From assembly GCA_035707105.1 (NCBI GenBank), contig DASSUI010000091.1, positions 1-14,163 of the forward strand: 14,163 bases of DNA, in the 5' to 3' direction. The notes beneath the pieces were generated by a model. That model was not told the origin of the DNA and did no database searches. It saw nothing but the letters and a program-made list of their open reading frames with translations. Source of the DNA: JACDAN01 sp035707105 (GTDB lineage: Bacteria; Actinomycetota; Thermoleophilia; Gaiellales; Gaiellaceae). A program made the translations under genes and the position numbers. This document shows, piece by piece, positions 6,143 to 13,555 of this stretch. The first letter of the stretch is position 1; each line of letters starts with the position of its first letter.

Positions 6143-6757
6143 CTAGTCGAGGGTCTTTTCGAGGGCGTAGATGGCCTCCATCAGCCGTTCGGTGGCGATC
6201 TTCGAGCTGCGGCGGATGTCCTCGCCGTCAAGGTCCGAGAGGTCGATCGGCTTGCCGTACGCGACCCGCAGCGGCCCGCGCTTCAACAGGCTCTCGGTCC
6301 CGCCGATCGCCGCCGGCACGAGCGGGACGCCCGCCTGGAGCGCGACCCTGGCCGCACCGCTGCGGGGCCTCGCCTTGTGCTTCTTCTTGACGCCCTTGTG
6401 GCGCCGCGTCCCTTCCGGGAAGATCGCGACGACCTCGCCGGCCTTCGCGAGCTCGACCGCCTTCCGGATCGCCTCCTCGTCGCCCATCCCCCGGCGGACT
6501 GGGAACGCACCGGCGGGCTCGAGGAGCCATTTGAGCGGCGGGACGTACATCTCGGACTTCGCCATGAACCGGAGCTGCCTGTCCGGGTACAGCGGGATTC
6601 CGAGCGGCCACGGGTCGAGATTCGAGCTGTGGTTGGCGGAGAGGACGAAGCCGCCCTCGCGTGGAAGGTTCTCCTCGCCCTTGCTCCGAAAGCGAAAAAT
6701 CCTGCGAACCGGGCCGGCGGAGACCGCCCCGACGATGTGGTACACGCGCGATTTCAC
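6143..6757 (-). CDS. 1-acyl-glycerol-3-phosphate acyltransferase-like (PlsC family)
   Basis: This is a 204-residue membrane-associated acyltransferase, expected to acylate lysophosphatidic acid or a related lipid acceptor. It has the PlsC blocks in order: motif I SANHSSNLDPW (H43 and D48 of HX4D), FMAKSEMYVPPLKWLL, AGAFPVRRG (motif II arginine), motif III AIFPEGTRR (E115), and VPLVPAAIGGTES (motif IV). Lysine-rich KGVKKKHKARPRSG follows motif III, a usual membrane- or substrate-contacting stretch. I choose GTG at 6757; an upstream GTG at 6799 would add 14 residues without homology and leave only 21 bp to the divergent topB. The hexamer GATACT lies eight bases before 6757 on this strand. It is the first gene of a cluster with the exonuclease, phosphatase and deacetylase. 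Exact acceptor and chain preference are unknown. Confidence 0.9.
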   Translation of the reverse strand: MKSRVYHIVGAVSAGPVRRIFRFRSKGEENLPREGGFVLSANHSSNLDPWPLGIPLYPDRQLRFMAKSEMYVPPLKWLLEPAGAFPVRRGMGDEEAIRKAVELAKAGEVVAIFPEGTRRHKGVKKKHKARPRSGAARVALQAGVPLVPAAIGGTESLLKRGPLRVAYGKPIDLSDLDGEDIRRSSKIATERLMEAIYALEKTLD

Positions 6758-6820
6758 GGCCGGGGAGTATCCCTGTCCGAGGCACGGCGTGGTTGACACC
6801 CTTCGCTACGGTGTCGCGCG
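6758..6820. promoter_or_regulatory. Divergent promoter region plsC / topB
   Basis: This is a 63-bp gap between two divergent starts. Toward topB, TACGGT (6807-6812) lies eight bases before the ATG, with no Shine-Dalgarno, suggesting a leaderless or nearly leaderless mRNA. Toward plsC, GATACT (6771-6766, minus strand) lies eight bases before the GTG. A perfect TTGACA at 6793-6798 is only eight bases from TACGGT, so it does not form a standard promoter with it. Positions are inferred from motif matches alone. Confidence 0.4.
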
Positions 6821-9025
6821 ATGAAGACCCTCGTCATCGCCGAAAAGCCCTCGGTTGCGCGCGACATCGTCGGCGCGCTGCCGGACTCGTTCGACGAGCA
6901 CAAGAACTTCTACGAGTCCGACGACTACGTCGTCACGTTCGCCGTCGGGCACCTGCTCGAGCTCTCCGACCCGGAGGACTACGACCCTGCGTGGAAGTCT
7001 TGGAAGCTCGACAACCTCCCGATCATCCCGGACGAGTTCAAGGTCCGCCCGCGCGACAAGAAGTCGGCGACGCAGCTCAACCTGATCCACAAGCTGCTGA
7101 AGCGGAAGGACGTCGAGCGGGTCGTGAACGCCTGTGACGCCGGGCGCGAGGGCGAACTGATCTTCACGCACATCTACGAGACCGCCGACGTGGACAAGCC
7201 CGTCGACCGCCTCTGGATCAACTCGATGACGAAGGCCGCGATCCGCGAGGGTTTCGAGAGGCTGCGACCCGCCGACCACCTCGAGCCCCTGCGGGACGCC
7301 GCTCGGTCGCGGTCGGAGGCCGACTGGCTCGTCGGGATGAACGCGACCCGTGCGGCGACGACACGCCGCGGTTGGGGCGCCGGCGTCGTGTCCCTCGGCC
7401 GAGTGCAGACGCCGACGCTCGCGATGATGGTGAAGCGGGAGCGCGAGATCCAGGCGTTCACGCCGGAGCCCTACTGGCTCGTGCACGCCACCTTCGATCC
7501 GCGCTACCAGGGCCTCTGGTTCGATGGCGAGGAGAACCGGCTCAAGGACGGCAAGCGTGCCGACGAGATCGTCGAGAAGGTCACCGGGAAGACGGGCCGG
7601 GTCGAGTCGGTCGAGCGCAAGGAGCAATCCGAGCGCGCGCCGCTCCTCTACGACCTGACCTCGCTGCAGCGCGACGCGAACCGCCGCTACGGCTTCTCCG
7701 CCCGCCGCACGCTCAGCGCGGCGCAGTCCCTGTACGAGGGGAAGAAGGCGATCACCTACCCGCGGACGAACTCCCGCTGGCTCTCAGGCGACCTCGTGCC
7801 GCAGCTGAAGCCGACGGCCGAGACGCTCGTCCCGATCCAGGACTACGCGCAGGGCGCGCGCTATGTCCTCGGTCTCGACCAGCTGCCGCTCCAGCGGGTC
7901 GTCAACGACGCAAAGGTCGACGACCATCACGCGATCATCCCGACGGACATCGCCCACGACGTCTCCAGCTTCACGCCGGACGAGCGCCGGATCTTCGACC
8001 TCGTCGCGCGCCGGTTCCTCGCCGTCTTCCATCCGCCCGCGCGCTATGCCCGGACGACGGTGGTCACGGAAGTCGAGGGCGAGCGCTTCCGCACCCGCGG
8101 CAAGGTCACGCTCGAGGCGGGCTGGCGGGGCGTCTACGGCGTCGAGGCCGCGGACCCGGCGAAGCAGGACGAGGACGCGGAGGGGGAGGGCGAGCTGCCC
8201 GAGCTCCGGCAGGGGCAGGAGGTCACGTGCGCCCAGGCCGAGGCGGAGGCGAAGGAGACGAAGCCGCCGCCCCGCTACACCGAGGCCACGCTGCTCTCGA
8301 GCATGGAGACCGCCGGCAAGCTCGTCGACGACGACGAGCTGCGGGAGGCGATGAAGGAGCGCGGGCTGGGCACGCCGGCGACGCGCGCCGAGATCATCGA
8401 GACCCTCATCCGCCGCGAGTACATCGAGCGCGCGGGCAAGGACCTCCAGCCGACGCCGAAGGGGATGAGCGTGATCACGATGCTCGAGGAGCATCCGATC
8501 ACCTCCGCCGAGCTGACCGGCGACTGGGAGAAGCAGCTGAACGACATCGAGCACGGGAACGGCGACCGCACCTCGTTCATGGACGGGATTGCGGGCTTCG
8601 CCAAGACCACGGTCGAGCAGATCGCGAGCCTCCCCGACGAGAAGATCAAGGTCGAGCGCGTCGAGCTCGGCCTCTGCCCGAAGTGCGGCGCCGAGACCGG
8701 CGAGATCATCAAGGAGAACTCACGCGCCTACGGCTGCACGAGCTGGAAGAGCCGCGAGGAGCCGGGCTGCGGCTTCGTGATCTGGAAGCGGGTCGCCGGT
8801 CGCACGCTCACGCCGGAGATCGCGCGCCAGCTCCTCGAGGAGGGGAGGACCCGCGAGGTGCTCTCCGGGTTCCGCTCGCGCGCCGGGAAGCCCTTCCGCG
8901 CCCGGCTGCTCCTGAAGGAGGACGGCAAGGTCGAGTTCGATTTTCCCGTCAGCCGGCGGCGTCAGCAGGGGCAGGAAGAAGAGGCCCAGGAGCAGCGGGA
9001 AGAACAGCCCGCCGCCGCCGAATAG
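6821..9025 (+). CDS. topB: DNA topoisomerase III
   Basis: This type IA topoisomerase relaxes or decatenates DNA through a 5'-phosphotyrosine link. It has 734 residues. The N-terminal Toprim domain begins MKTLVIAEKPSVARDIVGAL (E8) and contains NACDAGREGELIF (D106). The catalytic domain follows with SEADWLVGMNATRA, SLGRVQTPTLAMMV, the active-site block KKAITYPRTNSRWLSGDL (Y313), DDHHAIIPTD and GLGTPATRAEIIETLI. The C-terminal part holds four cysteines (C619, C622, C639, C650) arranged like a zinc-binding finger, then a charged, glutamine/glutamate-rich tail. The early Toprim start and lack of the long multi-zinc tail separate it from topoisomerase I. The ATG begins exactly at the Toprim strand, and TACGGT lies eight bases upstream. 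It is divergent from plsC and followed by the sigma factor gene. Partial loading of zinc ligands is not testable here. Confidence 0.95.
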   Translation: MKTLVIAEKPSVARDIVGALPDSFDEHKNFYESDDYVVTFAVGHLLELSDPEDYDPAWKSWKLDNLPIIPDEFKVRPRDKKSATQLNLIHKLLKRKDVERVVNACDAGREGELIFTHIYETADVDKPVDRLWINSMTKAAIREGFERLRPADHLEPLRDAARSRSEADWLVGMNATRAATTRRGWGAGVVSLGRVQTPTLAMMVKREREIQAFTPEPYWLVHATFDPRYQGLWFDGEENRLKDGKRADEIVEKVTGKTGRVESVERKEQSERAPLLYDLTSLQRDANRRYGFSARRTLSAAQSLYEGKKAITYPRTNSRWLSGDLVPQLKPTAETLVPIQDYAQGARYVLGLDQLPLQRVVNDAKVDDHHAIIPTDIAHDVSSFTPDERRIFDLVARRFLAVFHPPARYARTTVVTEVEGERFRTRGKVTLEAGWRGVYGVEAADPAKQDEDAEGEGELPELRQGQEVTCAQAEAEAKETKPPPRYTEATLLSSMETAGKLVDDDELREAMKERGLGTPATRAEIIETLIRREYIERAGKDLQPTPKGMSVITMLEEHPITSAELTGDWEKQLNDIEHGNGDRTSFMDGIAGFAKTTVEQIASLPDEKIKVERVELGLCPKCGAETGEIIKENSRAYGCTSWKSREEPGCGFVIWKRVAGRTLTPEIARQLLEEGRTREVLSGFRSRAGKPFRARLLLKEDGKVEFDFPVSRRRQQGQEEEAQEQREEQPAAAE

Positions 9026-9041
9026 CGCGTTTCGCGTTCGT

Positions 9042-9062
9042 TAAGAGGTTCGACAAACCTTT
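9042..9062 (+). terminator. Possible weak terminator after topB
   Basis: AAGAGGTT (9042-9049), a five-base loop and AACCTTTT (9055-9062) form an 8-bp stem with one G-U pair, 16 nt after the topB stop. It is an AT-rich island in otherwise GC-rich DNA. The T run is part of the stem and only one more T follows, so termination would be weak. Confidence 0.35.
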
Positions 9063-9088
9063 TCAGAAGGCCCGCGTCTCCCTAAAGT
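9060..9088 (+). promoter_or_regulatory. Candidate sigma-70-type promoter for the sigma factor gene
   Basis: TTTTCA (9060-9065), a 17-base spacer and TAAAGT (9083-9088) give a good housekeeping-type promoter in the gap between topB and the sigma gene. It would leave a 5' leader of roughly 205 bases before the TTG at 9303. A second, poorer candidate nearer the gene is TTGAGG (9235-9240) with TAGAGT (9255-9260), but the spacer is only 14 bases. Both are motif matches only. Confidence 0.4.
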
Positions 9089-9302
9089 GAGGAGCACGCC
9101 GCGCGTCGTCCGCGAACTACCCACGCGCACCCGCCCGGAATAGGAACCAAGAGGATCACGTTTCTGGAATCGAGGGCCGGTACCGGCTCTCTCGGCCTGG
9201 AAAGACGAGGAAATCGCTCACATAGTCGGAACGTTTGAGGTCCGACCGGCCTCTTAGAGTAAGTAGGTTGCCGCGACAGTCGAAAGGACGTAGAGAACCG
9301 CT

Positions 9303-10385
9303 TTGACACCGCACCAGCTTCAGGAATTGCTTGAAAGCGAGCAGGCTCGCCCGTTCATCGAGCAGGGCGAGGAGCGCGGTCACATCGAGCCCGTCGAGCT
9401 CGAGGCGTTCGCAGTCGAGCACGATCTCGGCGAAGAGGAGATCGAGGCACTGACCCGCGAGCTCGAGGCGATCGGCCTCGAGGTCCGCGACGAAAAGGTC
9501 GAGGAGGCCGCAGAGCAGGCGAAGGCCGAGCAGAAGGCGAAGCAGCCCGACTTCGACGCCGTCGTCGGGTCGGCCGACAGCCTCCAGCTCTTCCTCGCGG
9601 ACGTCGGCCGCCACAAGCTGCTCACCGCCGCCGAGGAGATCGCGCTCGCGAAGCGCATCGAACGTGGCGACCTGATCGCAAAGCGTCACATGATCGAGTC
9701 GAACCTGCGCCTGGTTGTCTCGATCGCCAAGGGCTACCGGGGCCTGGGTGTCCCGTTCCTGGACCTCATCCAGGAGGGAACGCTGGGCCTCAACCGCGCC
9801 GTCGAGAAGTTCGACTGGCGGCGTGGCTTCAAGTTCTCGACCTACGCAACCTGGTGGATCCGCCAGTCGGTGCAGCGCGCCGTCGCGAATCACGCACGGA
9901 CGATCCGGGTGCCGGTTCACGTCGTCGAGCGGCAGCAGAAGCTGTCGCGGGCGGCGCGGCGGCTCGAGGTCGAGCTGGGCCGCGAGGCCACGAAGGAGGA
10001 GCTCGCCGAGGCGACGGGGCTGCCGATGCAGCACGTCGACGAGGCTCTCGGCGCCGCCCACGCGTCGGTCTCGCTGAACCAGACCGTCGGCGCGGACGAC
10101 GAGGGTGAGCTCGGGGACCTCTTCGCCGACCGCGAGGCCGCGGATCCGTTCGACGAGGCCGAGGAGTCGCTTCGCAAGCAGGGCGTCCGCCGTGCGCTGG
10201 ACGCGCTGCCCGAACGGGAGCGGCGCATCCTCGAGCTCCGTTTCGGGTTCGAGGGCGAGCCGTGGACGCTCGAGGCGATCGGCCACGAGCTCGACCTGAC
10301 GCGCGAGCGCGTCCGGCAGCTCGAGGCGCAGGCGCTTGCCCGGCTTGCGGCGCTGCGCGACCTCGCAGCCGTCTCCGCCAACTAG
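9303..10385 (+). CDS. rpoD: RNA polymerase sigma factor, RpoD/SigA type (principal or close paralogue)
   Basis: This 360-residue group 1/2 sigma-70 factor directs RNA polymerase to -10/-35 promoters. An N-terminal acidic region 1.1-like segment (1-80) is followed by region 1.2 (SLQLFLADVGRHKLLTAAEE), region 2 with NLRLVVSIAKGYRGLGVPFL, DLIQEGTLGLNRAVEKFDW and the -10 binding helix FSTYATWWIRQSVQRA, region 3 (REATKEELAEATGLP), and region 4 with LPERERRILELRFG and the -35 helix TLEAIGHELDLTRERVRQLE. Start: TTG at 9303 is the only usual start after an in-frame TAG at 9291. The length and region 1.1 fit a principal sigma factor of a compact actinobacterial type, but a group 2 paralogue cannot be excluded. 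Its -10 helix is consistent with the TAnnnT hexamers seen before several starts here. Confidence 0.93.
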   Translation: MTPHQLQELLESEQARPFIEQGEERGHIEPVELEAFAVEHDLGEEEIEALTRELEAIGLEVRDEKVEEAAEQAKAEQKAKQPDFDAVVGSADSLQLFLADVGRHKLLTAAEEIALAKRIERGDLIAKRHMIESNLRLVVSIAKGYRGLGVPFLDLIQEGTLGLNRAVEKFDWRRGFKFSTYATWWIRQSVQRAVANHARTIRVPVHVVERQQKLSRAARRLEVELGREATKEELAEATGLPMQHVDEALGAAHASVSLNQTVGADDEGELGDLFADREAADPFDEAEESLRKQGVRRALDALPERERRILELRFGFEGEPWTLEAIGHELDLTRERVRQLEAQALARLAALRDLAAVSAN

Positions 10386-10394
10386 GACGCAGGG

Positions 10395-10436
10395 AATCGA
10401 TGCGGAACGGGCTTTGCCCGTTCCGCCGCGTCGATT
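10395..10436. terminator. Long hairpin after the sigma factor gene
   Basis: GCGGAACGGGC (10402-10412), loop TTT, and GCCCGTTCCGC (10416-10426) form a perfect 11-bp stem, extended by AATCGA (10395-10400) pairing with TCGATT (10431-10436) across a small internal loop. It begins ten bases after the stop. There is no clear T run, so it may act as a transcript-stabilising hairpin or a non-canonical terminator. Confidence 0.6.
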
Positions 10437-10472
10437 CAAGGTGGAGGAAGGCGCGCGACGGCTGTCGGCCGC

Positions 10473-10489
10473 GCGGCGCGAAGCGCCGC
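10473..10489. repeat. Short GC-rich hairpin
   Basis: GCGGCGC (10473-10479), loop GAA, GCGCCGC (10483-10489): a perfect 7-bp inverted repeat, the middle one of three hairpins between the sigma gene and the small membrane protein gene. The role is unknown. Confidence 0.5.
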
Positions 10490-10504
10490 CCGGCGTCCTA
10501 GGGT

Positions 10505-10530
10505 CGCCGAAAGTCGTGAGACTTTCGGCG
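10505..10530. terminator. Perfect hairpin with GTGA loop, between convergent genes
   Basis: CGCCGAAAGTC (10505-10515), GTGA, GACTTTCGGCG (10520-10530): a perfect 11-bp stem closed by a GNRA-type tetraloop. It lies between the sigma gene (rightward) and the small membrane protein gene (leftward, stop at 10548), so it may stop transcription in both directions. No T run follows on either strand. Confidence 0.55.
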
Positions 10531-10547
10531 AAGAGCGCGAAGCGGGG

Positions 10548-10718
10548 CTAGGTGACCTTCACGTCGAAGCCGACGAGCACGAGCGGCCAGAGCGCGACCG
10601 CGAGGATCGCCGACAGCAGCTGCTTCGTCCGGTCGACGTTGTCGAAGTAGTCCTCCGCGTAGGCGACCACCACGCCGATCACGACGTAGATCACGAAGAG
10701 GAGCGGGATTCGGCGCAT
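10548..10718 (-). CDS. Small membrane protein (56 aa)
   Basis: A complete minus-strand frame runs from ATG at 10718 to TAG at 10550-10548. The product starts MRRIPLLFVIYVVIGVVVAY, a basic start and a transmembrane helix (about 4-20), then a short hydrophilic loop (AEDYFDNVDRTKQ, about 21-33) and a second helix (about 34-50, LLSAILAVALWPLVLVG), ending FDVKVT. The pattern of two helices joined by a charged loop, and strong G/C preference at third positions, argue for a real gene. I do not recognise a function. It is divergent from the ABC importer operon (about 100 bp between starts) and convergent with the sigma factor gene. No clear Shine-Dalgarno is seen; GAAGA lies just before the ATG. Confidence 0.75.
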   Translation of the reverse strand: MRRIPLLFVIYVVIGVVVAYAEDYFDNVDRTKQLLSAILAVALWPLVLVGFDVKVT

Positions 10719-10775
10719 GTCTTCGGCCTACCCGCCGCCCGACGCCTACCAAACGAGTCTCCCGACGTCCATTCC

Positions 10776-10817
10776 TATACTTGCCGCGGTAGTCGGCACG
10801 GAGCGAGAGATAGGAGG
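10776..10817 (+). promoter_or_regulatory. Candidate -10 and ribosome binding site of the ABC importer operon
   Basis: TATACT (10776-10781) is the best -10 match between the two divergent genes; no convincing -35 is seen. AGGAGG (10812-10817) is a strong Shine-Dalgarno seven bases before GTG 10825 and decides that start. On the minus strand the same site reads AAGTATAGG, so a TATAGG -10 for the small membrane protein gene could overlap it. Confidence 0.5.
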
Positions 10818-10824
10818 CCAGGTG

Positions 10825-12510
10825 GTGAGCGTGTCCAGGAGAATCATGCTTCTCCTCGCAGCGGCGCTGTTGGTCGTGGGCGTGGCGGCCTGTGGCGGCG
10901 ACGACGACGAAGGCGACGGCGGGGCAGAAGGGAAGACCGGCGGCACGCTCGTGTTCGCGGGCGCGGCGGATCCCGTCGTCATCGACGGCGCGCTGGTCTC
11001 GGACGGCGAGTCGATCCGCGTCATCACGCAGATCTTCGAGACGCTGATCAACCTCAAGCCCGGGACGACCGAGCTCGAGCCCGGCCTCGCAACCGAGTGG
11101 GAGGTGAGCCCCGACGCGAAGACGTACACCTTCGCGCTTCGCGAGGGCGTGAAGTTCCACGACGGGACCGACTTCAACGCCGAGGCGGTCTGCTTCAACT
11201 TCGACCGCTGGTTCAACTTCAAGGGGCCGCTCCAGAGCCCGAGCGCGAGCTACTACTACGGCGCGTTCTTCGGCGGCTTCAAGAAGAACGAGAGCGAGGA
11301 CCTCTCGCCACCGCTCTACAAGAGCTGTGAGGCGCGGAATCCGACCACCGCCGTGATCACGCTGACGAGGCCATCGGCGTCGCTCCTCGGTGCGCTCGTG
11401 CAGCAGGCGTTCTCGATCGCGAGCCCGGATGCGCTGAAGAAGTACAACGCCGACGCCGGCACGCTCGACGAAGAGACCGGCTTCCGGCCGACGGGCACCT
11501 TCGGCACCGAGCACCCGATCGGCACCGGCCCGTTCGAGTTCGTGTCCTGGCAGCGTGAGGACCGGCTCGTCCTCAAGCGCTTCGACGACTACTGGGGCGA
11601 GAAGGCGAAGCTCGACCAGCTGATCATCCGCCCGATCGCCGACAACGCAGCGCGGCTCCAGGCGCTGCAGAACGACGAGATCCAGGGCTACGACCTCGTC
11701 GAGCCGCAGGACGTGTCCACGATCGAGGGCGACGACAATCTGAAGATCGAGGAGCGGCCGGCGTTCAACGTCGCATACGTCGGGATCAACCAGGCGAAGA
11801 AGCCGATGGACAACCTCAAGGTCCGGCAGGCGGTCGCGTACGGTCTCGACCGGCAGGCCGTCGTCGACAACTTCTACGGTGGCCGCGGCGTCGTGGCGAA
11901 GCAGATGATGCCGCCGGAGGTCGAGGGCTACGCGGACAGTGTTCCCGAGTATTCGTACGACCCGGACAAGGCGAAGCAGTTGCTCCAGGAGGCGGGCCTG
12001 ACCCTTCCGGTCAAGGTCGACTTCTGGTACCCGAGCGACGTGTCACGGCCGTACATGCCGAACCCGAAGAACAACTTCGAGGCCTTCGCGTCGAGCCTGA
12101 ACAAGTCGGGCTTCAAGGTCGTGCCGCACACCGCGCCGTGGGATCCCGACTACCTGGGCCGGGTCGACGAGGGCAACGCCGGCCACCTGCACCTGATCGG
12201 GTGGACGGGCGACTTCGCCGACGCGGACAACTTCATCGGGACGTTCTTCCAGGACTACAGCCCGCAGTTCGGCTTCCGTGATCCGAAGCTGTTCAAGCTC
12301 CTGGACGACGCGGAGATCGAGGCCGACCGACAGACCCGGATCGACATGTACAAGGAAGCGAACCAGTACATCATGGAGCAGCTTCCGGCGGTCCCGTACG
12401 CCCACACGAAACCGGCGCTGGCCTTCCGGAAGGACGTCGAGGGCTTCGTGCCGAGTCCGACGACCAACGAGCTGTTCTCCACCGTCACGATCGGCGGGGG
12501 AGGCGAGTAA
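10825..12510 (+). CDS. ABC transporter substrate-binding lipoprotein (peptide/SBP_bac_5 family)
   Basis: This 561-residue lipoprotein is the extracellular receptor for a peptide, opine or similar solute and delivers it to the permeases encoded downstream. The signal peptide is MSVSRRIMLLLAAALLVVGV with the lipobox VAAC (C23), then an acidic linker. SBP_bac_5 hallmarks follow: TGGTLVFAGAADP, LINLKPGTTELEPGLATEWE, YTFALREGVKFHDGTDFNAE, HPIGTGPFEFVSW, DNLKVRQAVAYGLDRQAVVD, and YDPDKAKQLLQEAG. The frame is open further upstream, but GTG 10825 is chosen because AGGAGG lies seven bases before it and the signal peptide begins there (GTG 10822 and 10831 are alternatives). The insert between the N-terminal lobe blocks (KGPLQSPSASYYYGAFFGGF) is of a type seen in some actinobacterial members. 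Ligand specificity cannot be read from sequence. The next gene starts 40 nt downstream. Confidence 0.93.
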   Translation: MSVSRRIMLLLAAALLVVGVAACGGDDDEGDGGAEGKTGGTLVFAGAADPVVIDGALVSDGESIRVITQIFETLINLKPGTTELEPGLATEWEVSPDAKTYTFALREGVKFHDGTDFNAEAVCFNFDRWFNFKGPLQSPSASYYYGAFFGGFKKNESEDLSPPLYKSCEARNPTTAVITLTRPSASLLGALVQQAFSIASPDALKKYNADAGTLDEETGFRPTGTFGTEHPIGTGPFEFVSWQREDRLVLKRFDDYWGEKAKLDQLIIRPIADNAARLQALQNDEIQGYDLVEPQDVSTIEGDDNLKIEERPAFNVAYVGINQAKKPMDNLKVRQAVAYGLDRQAVVDNFYGGRGVVAKQMMPPEVEGYADSVPEYSYDPDKAKQLLQEAGLTLPVKVDFWYPSDVSRPYMPNPKNNFEAFASSLNKSGFKVVPHTAPWDPDYLGRVDEGNAGHLHLIGWTGDFADADNFIGTFFQDYSPQFGFRDPKLFKLLDDAEIEADRQTRIDMYKEANQYIMEQLPAVPYAHTKPALAFRKDVEGFVPSPTTNELFSTVTIGGGGE

Positions 12511-12550
12511 CCCGAGCCACCTAGCAGACAGCCGGCGGGGGGCCTAGCGC

Positions 12551-13555
12551 ATGCTTCGCTTCGTCGTCCGCCGGCTGCTGCTGCTCGTCCCGATCCTGCT
12601 CGGGCTCTCGATCCTCGTCTTCCTCTGGATCAGGGCCCTCCCGGCGAGCCCGGCCGTCTCCCTGCTCGGTGAGCGCGCGACGCCCGAGTCGATTGCGCGG
12701 ATCGAGAAGCAGTACGGCCTGGACAAGCCGATCTACGTCCAGTACTGGAGCTACCTGAAGACGGTCGCGCAGGGCGACCTCGGGACGACCATCCGGTCGC
12801 GCCGGCCGGTCACCGACGAGCTGAAGGAGCGGTTCCCGGCCACGATCGAGCTCACCCTCGCCGCCCTGCTCTTCGCCGTCACCTTCGGGATTCCCCTCGG
12901 GTTCGTCGCGGCGAAACGCTACGGCACCTGGGTCGACCACTCGAGCCTGGTCTTATCCCTGCTCGGGATCTCGATCCCGGTCTTCTTCCTCGCGATCCTG
13001 CTGAAGTACGTCTTCGCGGTGGAGCTCGGATGGTTACCCACCGTGGGCCGGATCGACGTCCTGATCGACATCGACCACCCGACGAACTTCTACACGATCG
13101 ACGCCCTGCTGGCCGGCGACCTCGCGGCGTTCTGGGACGTGATCCAGCACCTGATCCTCCCGGCGATCGCGCTCGGCTCGATCCCGCTCGCGATCATCGC
13201 GCGCATCACCCGCGCTGCGGTCCTCGATGTCCAGAACGAGGACTACGTCCGCACCGCCCGCGCCAAGGGGCTCTCACCGAGGGCCGTCGACGCGCGTCAC
13301 ATCTTCCGCAACGCGATGTTGCCGATCATGACCATCATCGGGCTCCAGGCCGGGCTGCTACTGTCCGGCGCCGTCCTCACCGAGACCGTCTTCGCCTTCC
13401 CGGGCATGGGCAGCTGGCTCGTCGAGGCCATCCGCCAGCGCGACTACCCGATCCTGCAGGGCGGGATCCTCTTCGTCTCGCTCGTCTTCGTGCTCGTGAA
13501 CCTGCTCGTCGACGTCTCGTACGCGCTCATCAACCCACGGATTCGCGTCTCGTGA
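12551..13555 (+). CDS. ABC transporter permease, DppB/OppB family
   Basis: This 334-residue inner-membrane permease forms one half of the translocation channel of a dipeptide/oligopeptide-type importer. The N-terminus MLRFVVRRLLLLVPILLGLS is the classic DppB helix, followed by an extracytoplasmic part with YGLDKPIYVQYWSYL and GDLGTTIRSRRPV, further helices at about 98-122 and 131-155, a loop with LPTVGRID and NFYTIDALLAGD, and the ATPase-coupling EAA loop EDYVRTARAKGLSPRAV with RNAMLPIMT. The last helices end at about residue 326. The ATG at 12551 begins at the conserved helix; only a weak GC-rich Shine-Dalgarno-like run is upstream. The TGA overlaps the GTG of the next permease gene (GTGA), indicating translational coupling. 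Confidence 0.95.
   Translation: MLRFVVRRLLLLVPILLGLSILVFLWIRALPASPAVSLLGERATPESIARIEKQYGLDKPIYVQYWSYLKTVAQGDLGTTIRSRRPVTDELKERFPATIELTLAALLFAVTFGIPLGFVAAKRYGTWVDHSSLVLSLLGISIPVFFLAILLKYVFAVELGWLPTVGRIDVLIDIDHPTNFYTIDALLAGDLAAFWDVIQHLILPAIALGSIPLAIIARITRAAVLDVQNEDYVRTARAKGLSPRAVDARHIFRNAMLPIMTIIGLQAGLLLSGAVLTETVFAFPGMGSWLVEAIRQRDYPILQGGILFVSLVFVLVNLLVDVSYALINPRIRVS

Larger units (their letters stand above)
9026..9302. other. 277-bp non-coding gap and leader of the sigma factor gene
   Basis: I see no credible gene here. The gap holds the weak hairpin after topB, the candidate promoter at 9060-9088, and a 20-base inverted repeat at 9172-9191 whose core GCCGGTACCGGC (9176-9187) is a perfect palindrome, so it could be an operator or a hairpin in the leader. 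AAAGGA at 9283-9288 is the only Shine-Dalgarno-like sequence and lies 14 bases before the TTG, further than usual. Confidence 0.6.

Noticed and set aside
6793..6798. Perfect TTGACA as -35 box of topB
   Set aside because: Only eight bases separate it from TACGGT, and no -10 is found 16-18 bases downstream.
9156..10439. 427-residue frame antisense to the sigma factor
   Set aside because: Shadow of a GC-rich gene; leucine/arginine-rich composition without motifs.
10717..10824. Extended N-terminus of the substrate-binding protein
   Set aside because: It would bury the signal peptide 36 residues inside and ignore the AGGAGG seven bases before GTG 10825.
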